This document shows positions 1 to 5,564 of a stretch of DNA of 5,833 nt, one piece after another (positions within the stretch are counted from its first letter, which is position 1; each line of letters begins with the position of its first letter). The position numbers and the translations under genes are program-made. The stretch is from an uncultured Nitrosomonadales bacterium (lineage in GTDB: Bacteria; Pseudomonadota; Gammaproteobacteria; Burkholderiales; Gallionellaceae). The stretch covers positions 1 to 5,833 of the forward strand of contig CAIZNF010000014.1 of NCBI GenBank assembly GCA_903934275.1. The letters are read 5' to 3'. The notes under the pieces are model-generated. The model was not told the origin of the DNA and did no database searches. It worked only from the letters and a program-made list of their open reading frames with translations.

Positions 1-289
1 CCCTTAAGCCCAAGCGCTTGTCACCTGACCCTCGACGCAGCGTTGCGACAACCCCCGTGGTGGCCAATCCACAATGAACGTCGTAGCCCCATGCGGTCAG
101 GCACTTGGCGACGTGTTGTGAGGTTCTATGCTCAACCAGCCCTAACTCGGGGTGGCGGTGCAGGTCGTGCCGCAGTTCGGCGAATTCTGGCGCCCGAGCT
201 CCAAGAGCCCTCACCAGTGCGTGTGGCGTCACCCAGGGGTTGCTTTGGCCGACCGCTTGAGTGTGACGTTTAAATTGATCTATTTTCAA
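1..289 (-). CDS. M20-family amidohydrolase (HipO/M20D-like), N-terminal part, cut by the window edge
   Basis: This is the first 96 codons of a cytoplasmic metallo-amidohydrolase of the hippurate hydrolase/IAA-amino-acid hydrolase group (M20D), enzymes that split N-acyl amino acids into an acid and an amino acid. Translating the minus strand gives the family's N-terminal block: LRHDLHRHPELG at about residues 40-51, an EHRTS motif just after it, WGYDV about 20 residues later, then TGVVATLRRGSG and GLR at the edge, where the family normally continues into the metal-binding ADMDALP. No metal ligand lies in the window, so activity cannot be judged. The frame is open to position 1. I chose the TTG at 289-287 because AGAGGA lies 7 bases upstream. 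A GTG at 307-305 and a GTG at 232-230 are alternatives without a good ribosome binding site; the latter would give a leader length more usual for the family. It lies 24 bp after ocd and is probably cotranscribed with it. The exact substrate cannot be told. Confidence 0.85.
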   Translation of the reverse strand, partial: MKIDQFKRHTQAVGQSNPWVTPHALVRALGARAPEFAELRHDLHRHPELGLVEHRTSQHVAKCLTAWGYDVHCGLATTGVVATLRRGSGDKRLGLR

Positions 290-296
290 TGGCAGT

Positions 297-302
297 TCCT
301 CT
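297..302 (-). promoter_or_regulatory. Ribosome binding site supporting a TTG start
   Basis: On the minus strand this reads AGAGGA and stands 7 bases before the TTG at 289-287. It is the main reason for choosing that uncommon start codon for the M20 amidohydrolase. It lies in the 24-bp gap after the ocd stop codon, an arrangement typical of a cotranscribed gene pair. Confidence 0.6.
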
Positions 303-313
303 GTCACTTCGAC

Positions 314-1360
314 TTAGACCACACGCCGCAGCAGCGGAGCACGAGCGCTGCGAGTAAATCGAAACAGATCTTTGGGATCGTCCATCCGGGGGACAAGCTC
401 TACATCGACACCCAGACCGAGTTTTGTGACTTGTTGATGTACGTAGCGCAGAGTCGAGTAGTCCTCCAGGGCAAAACCCACCGAGTCAAAAACCGTTACC
501 TGCTCGCGAGCTTGGCGACCTGGCTGGTCCCCGCTCAGAACTTGCCACAGATCTACGACGGGGAAGTCGTCATCTAATTGCTGGATTTCCCCTTCTATAC
601 GTGTCTGCGGTTCGTACTCGACGAAGACGCGGGCACCGCGCAAAACATCTGCATGCAGTTCGGTTTTACCCGGACAATCGCCACCAACGGCATTGATGTG
701 CATACCTGGTTCGACCATTTCTGGTGTAACGATGGTCGCCCTGGTTTTGTCTGCAGTCACAGTTGTGACGATATCTGCGCCGCTCACCGCCTGCGCAATG
801 CTGTTAGCCCGTATCAACTTGAGTTTCGGGTACTCAGCCAAGTTCCTCAGCAGCTTTTCAGTGGCCTGCGGATCGACGTCGTATACAGCGATTTCGTTGA
901 TTCCGAAGTGGGCGTGAAAGGCAATCGCCTGGAACTCGGCTTGTGCGCCGTTCCCAATCAAGGCCATGCGCTTGGCGTCCGACCGGGCTAGTGCGCGCGC
1001 GGCCATAAGCGAGGTAGCACATGTGCGCAGCGCGGTCGCAAGTGTCAATTCGGAAAGCAGAATGGGATAGCCGGTTTGTACTTCCGCCAAGACACCAAAA
1101 GCCATAACAGTGGACAAGCCGGAAGCGGTGTTTTCCGGGTGACCGTTGACGTATTTGAAGGCGTAGTGGCTCGCGTTGGATACTGGCATGAGCTCGATGA
1201 CGCCGATTTCCGAGTGATTAGCGACCCGTGCAGATTTGTCGAACTCGTTCCATCTCAGAAAGTCCTCTTCGATGCAATTGGATAGTTCACCGATGATTCG
1301 GGTGAGGCCGACCTCTTCGATCAGGCGTGTCATAGCAGGTACGTCAATGAAGCGGGTCAC
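314..1360 (-). CDS. ocd: Ornithine cyclodeaminase
   Basis: This 348-residue cytoplasmic enzyme should convert L-ornithine to L-proline and ammonia using tightly bound NAD+ (EC 4.3.1.12; OCD/mu-crystallin family). It resembles the Pseudomonas putida enzyme (about 350 residues) along its whole length, as I recall that protein. The catalytic residues known there fall at the same numbers here: Arg45 in DKSAR, Lys69 in FKYVNGHP, and Asp228 in AVGGDCPGKTELHAD. The Rossmann fold is seen as IGNGAQ at 135-140 with Asp161 after the second strand. EYEPQTRIEGEIQQL and VTVFDSVGFALEDY are also typical of true ornithine cyclodeaminases rather than of the broader alanine dehydrogenase/ectoine-type relatives. 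The start is a GTG with no clear ribosome binding site, but the next residues, TRFIDVPAM, match the family N-terminus. It follows the TonB receptor by 168 bp and precedes the M20 amidohydrolase by 24 bp, suggesting a catabolic role. Confidence 0.95.
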   Translation of the reverse strand: MTRFIDVPAMTRLIEEVGLTRIIGELSNCIEEDFLRWNEFDKSARVANHSEIGVIELMPVSNASHYAFKYVNGHPENTASGLSTVMAFGVLAEVQTGYPILLSELTLATALRTCATSLMAARALARSDAKRMALIGNGAQAEFQAIAFHAHFGINEIAVYDVDPQATEKLLRNLAEYPKLKLIRANSIAQAVSGADIVTTVTADKTRATIVTPEMVEPGMHINAVGGDCPGKTELHADVLRGARVFVEYEPQTRIEGEIQQLDDDFPVVDLWQVLSGDQPGRQAREQVTVFDSVGFALEDYSTLRYVHQQVTKLGLGVDVELVPRMDDPKDLFRFTRSARAPLLRRVV

Positions 1361-1382
1361 AGCAGGTTCACTTTCAATGTGT

Positions 1383-1420
1383 TTTACAAAGCGCTTGTTA
1401 CTCTGGCCGTGGTTTACAAA
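1383..1420. repeat. Pair of 8-bp direct repeats upstream of ocd
   Basis: The word TTTACAAA occurs at 1383-1390 and again at 1413-1420, exactly 30 bp apart and therefore close to three helical turns. The right copy sits in a short dyad, GTTTACAAAC (1412-1421). The pair lies 23-60 bp upstream of the ocd start, where an operator would be expected, but I could not find a convincing -35/-10 pair here. The words are short and AT-rich, so chance is possible. Confidence 0.3.
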
Positions 1421-1445
1421 CGTTTCCAGAAATAACTCTCGAAAT

Positions 1446-1478
1446 ACCCATTGCCTCAGTTCATTCGAGGCAATGGGT
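1446..1478 (-). terminator. Perfect 12-bp inverted repeat between the receptor gene and ocd; possible weak terminator or attenuator
   Basis: ACCCATTGCCTC (1446-1457) and GAGGCAATGGGT (1467-1478) are exact reverse complements around a 9-base loop. In minus-strand RNA the stem is strong, but the following bases (ATTTCGAGAGTTATTT) are only moderately U-rich, and on the plus strand there is no T tract. It is therefore either a leaky intrinsic terminator for the receptor transcript or an RNA-stabilising stem inside a receptor-ocd-amidohydrolase message. It ends 85 bp upstream of the ocd start. Confidence 0.5.
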
Positions 1479-1488
1479 CAATTTGGCA

Positions 1489-1518
1489 GGTATCCCCTTC
1501 AAAGATCCAAGGGGTACC
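1489..1518 (-). other. Second stem-loop directly after the receptor stop codon
   Basis: GGTA-T-CCCCTT (1489-1499) pairs with AAGGGGTACC (1509-1518), giving a 10-bp stem with one bulged base and a 9-base loop. It begins about 10 bases after the receptor's TAA and sits in tandem with the 12-bp hairpin at 1446-1478, 10 bases away. No T tract follows it on the minus strand, so it is not a standard terminator alone. It could shield the receptor mRNA 3' end from exonucleases. Confidence 0.5.
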
Positions 1519-1528
1519 ACCAAATACC

Positions 1529-3913
1529 TTAGAAGGAATATCGCCCTTCAATGCCAAAGGTGCGCGGCTCACCGTACATGCGTGCGTAACCGCTTAGGCC
1601 ATCACTAGAAGGAGACACGATGACTGCGGTGTTTGTCAGGTTCTTGCCGTAGAACGCCAACTGCCAGCGGTCATTGGGCGAGTCGTAGGCTACCCGGGCG
1701 TTAAGAAGTGTGTAGCCAGGCAATGCGAGAAGAACGGCGTCCACTGGCGATCCCGCTCCTTGACTTGCATCGGTGCGACCATTGATACCCATGCTCAGGC
1801 GCACGTTGGCTCCACTGCTAAGAGGTACGTCGTACTGACCGCGCAGTGTCCAACTCCACTTGGGAGCGTAGATCCTCTGTTGATCCTTGTAGCTCGCCGC
1901 CTTCCCGTCGTTGGTGTAATACGGCTTGTCATCAAGAAATTTAGCGTCAAGGTAGCCAACCGAAGCATCTATACGCAAAACATCGGTCGGACGCCAGAAG
2001 GTCTCGATCTCAACACCCTGGTGCTTTGCGCGTCCGATATTGTCCAATCGTGTGACAGGTCCGTTGAGCAAACTGCTGTACACCGTAGTGAAAGCCTGCG
2101 CATCCTGGTAGTGGTATTCGAAGATCGCCGCATTTACACCAAACCGGCGGTTGGGTACTGTCCACTTGACGCCAAGTTCAAATGCATCGTTGGTCTCTTC
2201 CTTGTAAGGAAGTATTGCCGCCGTGCCGTTGAGTGGAAAGCCCCCAAAGAACCCGCCAACCTTGAAGCCACGCTGCAGTGAACCATAAACCGTGGTTTGG
2301 CGATCGGGCTGCCAACGCACATTTGCGCCTCCGGACCAATGGCTATCAAGTTGGTAATCGGCCTGCAAGGTGTTGTTGGCAATCGGCTGCACGGCTGTGG
2401 CAATCGGTCCAGTATGCTGATCGAATCCAAATCCACCGTTGCGGTAAGTTTTGGTCTCGTTGGTGTAACGCAGCGAGCCACCCAGTGTCCAACGCGGCGC
2501 AAAACCCCAGTCAAACTGACCAAACGCAGAACTGGAATTGGTAAGCTGGTCATAGCGCAAGCTGGCGATTAGTTCTGACGCGCTTTTTACACCGTAAGCG
2601 GCGAAACTCCCAACCTTAAACATAGCGTCGCGAAACAGGAACGCTCGATCCTCATGCAAATCGTCCTTGGCATAACTCAGGCCGCCTGCCCACTTGAAGT
2701 TACCCTCGTTTTGCTGCAATCGCAATTCTTGTGAACCAACCCTGAAGTTCGTCATCGATACCTGATGTGCATACTCGCCCTTTGTGGCATCACCATCGAG
2801 AGATCGACCGTAATCAAAATTTCGCAGGTTGGTTATGCTTACTAGATCAAGCCCGCCAACCCTGAACTGTCCATGCAGCGTAGCACCAGTGCTCTTGACA
2901 TCAACTTGACCAAATGGAACCGACAATGAGCACTCTCCCGGTGTGGCGCGGGATGGACTTTGATCGCTTGTTCCGGAAGCAAATATCTGCGTTAATTGTG
3001 CGTATGACGCGCAGTTGACATTGTCAGCGAACCCCGCCAAAAGCGGGCCGCAAACTGCTTGCTTTAAAGGAGGCGGAACCGAATAGACACCCAGGGCCGT
3101 CAGGCGCGGCGTTTCACTTTTGTCACTTGCTGCATCCACGATAAGCGTGAGGGAATTCTCCGGTGACAACTTCAATGTGTTTGAAACGCGTATTGCCGTA
3201 CTGTCAGGGGAGCCGTAATTGCGGCCATAGTTGACCAATTGGTTAGGTCCAGCATCGCTGCCGATGCCTTTGCTTGCATTGAATGCAATCCGAGTAGCCA
3301 GAGTGTCAGGTTTTAAGGTAGTCGACAAGCTGCCGCCGACGGTTGCACGCTTCCAACTATCGACCGACATCGAAAGAGTCTTCTCTTCCACACCGAATTC
3401 GGGCCGGACACTCATGACCTTGACCGCGCCTCCGCTGGCGTTACGCCCATAGATGCCGCCTTGCGGTCCTTTGAGTACCTCGACGCGCTGAATGTCAAAC
3501 ATTGAAAGCTGACTCATAGCAGTTGACGTCAGGTAAACGTCGTCCTGATATACGGCTGCGGTCGGCGTGTTATTAGGGCTGAAATCGGTAAGCCCGACCC
3601 CTCGGATTACCCACGTAGGCTGACCAGATGCCATCTTGAACATTGAGACATTGGAGACCGAGTCGGCCACATCTTCGAGCTTGATAGCTCCGAGTTGCTT
3701 TAGCGTGTCTCCGGTGAAGGCGGACATAGTTATAGGCACATCCTGAATGCGCTCGTTGCGCCGTTGCGCCGTAACGACGACAGACTTTAACTCTCCCACC
3801 TCAGCATCCGCATTTGCGTTGGCTGCGGTTGATGCTGACTGAGCAAGGGCGGCGTGCGCGGCCAGAGCGATCAGTGTTGGCGGGAAGAAACGAAGTGAAG
3901 AAGCAATACGCAT
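1529..3913 (-). CDS. TonB-dependent outer-membrane receptor
   Basis: This 794-residue protein should form an outer-membrane beta-barrel gated by a plug and powered by TonB-ExbB-ExbD. A signal peptide covers about residues 1-24 (hydrophobic stretch, cleavage after ALA). SVVVTAQRR at 44-52 is the usual TonB-box-like segment, followed by the plug (about 55-170) with RIQDVPITMSAF, WVIRGVG, and QRVEVLKGPQGGIYGRNASG. The rest is barrel, with a characteristic GFKVGGFFGG strand and a C-terminal Phe in EGRYSF as needed for outer-membrane insertion. Length is normal. The start is the ATG with GAGGG 8 bases upstream. Three cysteines (288, 301, 328) lie in one likely extracellular loop. The substrate is unknown: such receptors carry iron complexes, but many in this large group carry other molecules. 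The neighbours, an amino-acid-type ABC transporter, ocd and an amidohydrolase, point to an organic nitrogen compound or an ornithine-containing chelator. Confidence 0.93.
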   Translation of the reverse strand: MRIASSLRFFPPTLIALAAHAALAQSASTAANANADAEVGELKSVVVTAQRRNERIQDVPITMSAFTGDTLKQLGAIKLEDVADSVSNVSMFKMASGQPTWVIRGVGLTDFSPNNTPTAAVYQDDVYLTSTAMSQLSMFDIQRVEVLKGPQGGIYGRNASGGAVKVMSVRPEFGVEEKTLSMSVDSWKRATVGGSLSTTLKPDTLATRIAFNASKGIGSDAGPNQLVNYGRNYGSPDSTAIRVSNTLKLSPENSLTLIVDAASDKSETPRLTALGVYSVPPPLKQAVCGPLLAGFADNVNCASYAQLTQIFASGTSDQSPSRATPGECSLSVPFGQVDVKSTGATLHGQFRVGGLDLVSITNLRNFDYGRSLDGDATKGEYAHQVSMTNFRVGSQELRLQQNEGNFKWAGGLSYAKDDLHEDRAFLFRDAMFKVGSFAAYGVKSASELIASLRYDQLTNSSSAFGQFDWGFAPRWTLGGSLRYTNETKTYRNGGFGFDQHTGPIATAVQPIANNTLQADYQLDSHWSGGANVRWQPDRQTTVYGSLQRGFKVGGFFGGFPLNGTAAILPYKEETNDAFELGVKWTVPNRRFGVNAAIFEYHYQDAQAFTTVYSSLLNGPVTRLDNIGRAKHQGVEIETFWRPTDVLRIDASVGYLDAKFLDDKPYYTNDGKAASYKDQQRIYAPKWSWTLRGQYDVPLSSGANVRLSMGINGRTDASQGAGSPVDAVLLALPGYTLLNARVAYDSPNDRWQLAFYGKNLTNTAVIVSPSSDGLSGYARMYGEPRTFGIEGRYSF

Positions 3914-3921
3914 GGTTGGAA

Positions 3922-3926
3922 CCCTC
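3922..3926 (-). promoter_or_regulatory. Ribosome binding site of the TonB-dependent receptor
   Basis: On the minus strand this reads GAGGG, 8 bases before the ATG at 3913-3911. It fixes the receptor start, and the residues that follow make a sound signal peptide. Confidence 0.65.
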
Positions 3927-3941
3927 GAAGTTGGGAACGCA

Positions 3942-3970
3942 ACTATGCCACATCAAGTTTTATTTATCAA
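3942..3970 (-). promoter_or_regulatory. Predicted sigma70-type promoter for the receptor gene
   Basis: On the minus strand, TTGATA (3970-3965; 5 of 6 to TTGACA) is followed by a 17-base spacer and CATAGT (3947-3942; 4 of 6 to TATAAT). Transcription would begin near 3935, leaving a leader of roughly 20 bases that contains the ribosome binding site. Other AT-rich -10-like words nearby make the exact choice uncertain. Confidence 0.5.
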
Positions 3971-4106
3971 TAGTATTTTTAGCGCGCAGTAAATAAAAAT
4001 AGAAGTGCATGTTTCTATAAATACGTGGGTCTCAAAGCGCTGACACCAGTGAAATGCGAATGCATATGACTTGTCGGCACGCTGTTGATGTCGATCAGAT
4101 CTGCTG

Positions 4107-4131
4107 TTCCGACGCGGAAATTCAATTTCCG
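4107..4131. promoter_or_regulatory. Cluster of TTCCG/CGGAA half-sites, candidate operator
   Basis: Three copies of one 5-bp word in alternating orientation are packed here: TTCCG (4107-4111), CGGAA (4115-4119) and TTCCG (4127-4131). The first two form TTCCG-ACG-CGGAA; the last two form the perfect 17-bp palindrome CGGAAATT-C-AATTTCCG (4115-4131). The two TTCCGAC words start exactly 20 bp apart. The cluster ends 30 bp upstream of the rightward -35 box, a position suited to an activator or repressor dimer. I cannot assign it to a regulator family, and no regulator gene is in the window. Confidence 0.55.
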
Positions 4132-4138
4132 ACAATAC

Positions 4139-4154
4139 TTTACTTGTGAGTAAA
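4139..4154. promoter_or_regulatory. Dyad TTTACT-TGTG-AGTAAA next to the -35 box, candidate operator
   Basis: Two perfect 6-bp arms (4139-4144 and 4149-4154) flank TGTG, giving a 16-bp dyad whose end is 7 bp upstream of the rightward -35 hexamer. A protein bound here could touch RNA polymerase. The arms are AT-rich, so the match is less striking than the TTCCG cluster just upstream. Confidence 0.4.
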
Positions 4155-4161
4155 ACATTTG

Positions 4162-4190
4162 TTGACCCGTAAAACAAAAATATGTAATAT
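4162..4190 (+). promoter_or_regulatory. Predicted sigma70-type promoter for the binding-protein/permease operon
   Basis: TTGACC (4162-4167; 5 of 6 to consensus) is separated by exactly 17 bases from TAATAT (4185-4190; 4 of 6 to TATAAT), and an A-rich spacer lies between. Transcription should start near 4196-4198, giving a 5' leader of about 60 bases before the ATG at 4257. It is the best promoter-like match that I found in the window. Confidence 0.7.
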
Positions 4191-4201
4191 TCATGAGTTT
4201 T

Positions 4202-4247
4202 GAGGTGTCTGCGGGGCGCCTCCTGTCTTAAATTCCACAATCAGGAG
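4202..4247 (+). promoter_or_regulatory. mRNA leader with two mutually exclusive stems
   Basis: GAGGTG (4202-4207) can pair with CGCCTC (4217-4222, one G-U pair) around a 9-base loop. Alternatively CTCCTG (4220-4225) can pair with CAGGAG (4242-4247), which contains the ribosome binding site of the binding-protein gene. Both stems use bases 4220-4222, so only one can form at a time. This would allow translation control by the leader, but six-pair stems opposite a ribosome binding site also arise by chance. Confidence 0.3.
4243..4247 (+). promoter_or_regulatory. Ribosome binding site of the binding-protein gene
   Basis: AGGAG stands 9 bases before the ATG at 4257. It decides the start: the frame is open further upstream to a TTG at 4200, but that codon would lie at the predicted transcription start and would add 19 residues in front of a complete signal peptide. 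Confidence 0.8.
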
Positions 4248-4256
4248 ACAACATTC

Positions 4257-5525
4257 ATGACTAATTCGCACTTATTTACCAAGAACTTGTTGGCCAGACT
4301 TGGGGCACCCATCTGCGCCACCATCGTGCTCACGTTGAGTACTGGCTCCATGGCGCAGCAAATCGTGCGCCTCGCCGATGTTGAGCCGCTGTCCGGCCCA
4401 TTCCAAAGTCAAGGCGATACGAACTTGCGTACGCTACAGGCGGCCGTGGATGAATTCAACGCCCGCAGTAAGGACCTCAAGTTCGAGGTGGTCCCATATG
4501 ACGCCAAGGGAAAAGCTCAAGAGGCCATGAACATATTTCGCCAAGCCACAGATCGTGGCATCCGCTATTTTGTCGGCGGCGGGAGTTCCGCCATCGTTTC
4601 GGGGTTGATCGAGACCATCAACAGCTACAACGCGCGTAACCCCGGGCAAGAAGTGTTGTATCTCAACCATCAGGCGATCGATCCCGCCTTTACGGAGGCG
4701 CAATGCTCATTCTGGCATTTCCGGTTTGATCCACATGTTCGTATGCGTATGTTCGCTCTGACATCTCATATAGCGCACGACAAGTCCGTTAAAAAGGTCT
4801 ACCTTATCAACCAGGACTACAGCTTTGGTCAGCAGGTTGAGGCCTCAGCCAAAAGCTACCTCGGCGCGATGCGACCTGATGTCGTTATCGCCGGTGAGGA
4901 GCGCCACCCTATTGGCAGCACCAAGGACTTTTCACCCTATGTTGCCAAGATCAAAGCATCAGGAGCAGATACGGTAATCACAGGGAATTTCGGCCAAGAT
5001 CTGGTACTTCTCATCAAGGCCGCCAAGGACATTGGTTTGAAAGTCAAGTTTTACACCTACTATGGCAATGCTTTGGGCGCACCCACCGCCGTGGGGACTG
5101 CAGGAGTCGATAGCCTGCGCCTAGTTACGACATGGGAGACCAACGCCATGTCGCAGCGCGCGAAATCCATCTACGACAACTTCAAATCCAAGTATCCAAA
5201 GAGCGAGATCTTTCACACTGGCGTCATTGAGATGGTTAATCTGCTGGGAGAAGCCGTAAAGAAGGCGGGCACGATTGAGCCCAAGGGCGTTGCCTTCGCA
5301 CTCGAGGGGTTGAAGACTGCGGGTACATTCGGCGAGGTGCAGATGCGCGCCGCCGACCATCAACTGCTCGCCCCAATGTTCATCCAGACATTTGAAGCGC
5401 AGGACGGCAAGAAAGTGAAATATGGTGTGGAGGGGCTGGCCTACGGATTCCGTACCGACGCAATGATCCCCGCCAGCGCGACGGAGCCGATCATGGCATG
5501 CCAGATGCAGCGTCCAGCCCGCTGA
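4257..5525 (+). CDS. Periplasmic branched-chain-amino-acid-type (Liv/HAAT) ABC transporter substrate-binding protein
   Basis: This 422-residue secreted protein should capture a small ligand in the periplasm and hand it to the Liv-type inner-membrane transporter encoded next. A signal peptide covers about residues 1-33: positive start, hydrophobic core ICATIVLTLS, likely cleavage after SMA before QQIVRLADV. There is no lipobox cysteine, so it is soluble. The mature part is a Peripla_BP_6 (type I periplasmic fold) protein with EPLSGPF at 43-49, CSFWHFRFD at 150-158, KKVYLINQDYSFG at 179-191, KDFSPYVAKIKASGADTVITGN at about 223-244, and KFYTYYGN at 264-271. CSFWHFRFD and INQDYSFG are familiar from a Burkholderiales subgroup of this family. 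Cys150 and Cys415 are the only mature cysteines and could form a disulfide. Family members bind branched-chain amino acids, amides, urea or aromatic acids, so the ligand cannot be read from the sequence. The permease gene follows after 39 bp. Confidence 0.93.
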   Translation: MTNSHLFTKNLLARLGAPICATIVLTLSTGSMAQQIVRLADVEPLSGPFQSQGDTNLRTLQAAVDEFNARSKDLKFEVVPYDAKGKAQEAMNIFRQATDRGIRYFVGGGSSAIVSGLIETINSYNARNPGQEVLYLNHQAIDPAFTEAQCSFWHFRFDPHVRMRMFALTSHIAHDKSVKKVYLINQDYSFGQQVEASAKSYLGAMRPDVVIAGEERHPIGSTKDFSPYVAKIKASGADTVITGNFGQDLVLLIKAAKDIGLKVKFYTYYGNALGAPTAVGTAGVDSLRLVTTWETNAMSQRAKSIYDNFKSKYPKSEIFHTGVIEMVNLLGEAVKKAGTIEPKGVAFALEGLKTAGTFGEVQMRAADHQLLAPMFIQTFEAQDGKKVKYGVEGLAYGFRTDAMIPASATEPIMACQMQRPAR

Positions 5526-5564
5526 AATCCAGCCATTCCCCAAGCATCATCTGGCGAGCCAGAA

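Larger units (their letters stand above)
3914..4256. other. AT-rich divergent control region without a gene
   Basis: This 343-bp stretch separates the two divergent transcription units. Its middle is distinctly richer in A and T than the flanking genes. It holds a promoter for each direction, inverted repeats near 4107-4154, and a roughly 60-base leader before the binding-protein gene. An open frame on the minus strand at 4240-3953 has no family resemblance and runs through the promoters, so I do not call it a gene. The segment 4020-4100 shows only short palindromes such as CAGATCTG (4096-4103), and I see no RNA gene there. Confidence 0.8.

Noticed and set aside
11..20. Palindrome CAAGCGCTTG, with a related AAGCGCTT at 1389-1396
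   Set aside because: The first lies within the M20 coding sequence and the second is short; probably chance.
152..991. Plus-strand open frames at 152-577 and 578-991
   Set aside because: They lie opposite ocd and the M20 gene, whose family motifs and catalytic residues are unmistakable; the plus-strand products show no recognisable domain.
1760..2572. Open frames inside the receptor gene on both strands (1760-2281, 2134-2553, 2278-2572)
   Set aside because: They overlap continuous TonB-receptor barrel sequence in another frame and resemble no protein family.
3961..3980. Fur-box-like AT-rich sequence over the receptor promoter
   Set aside because: Only loose similarity to GATAAT-type hexamers in AT-rich DNA; not enough to claim iron control.
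3953..4240. 95-codon minus-strand open frame in the divergent region
   Set aside because: It runs through both promoters and the operator cluster, its composition follows the AT-rich DNA, and it has no ribosome binding site or known motif.
4200..4256. Upstream TTG start for the binding protein
   Set aside because: It would fall at the predicted transcription start, has no ribosome binding site, and would add residues ahead of a complete signal peptide; the ATG at 4257 with AGGAG is better.
5121..5543. 140-codon minus-strand open frame
   Set aside because: It is antisense to the C-terminal part of the binding protein, which is clearly the coding strand.
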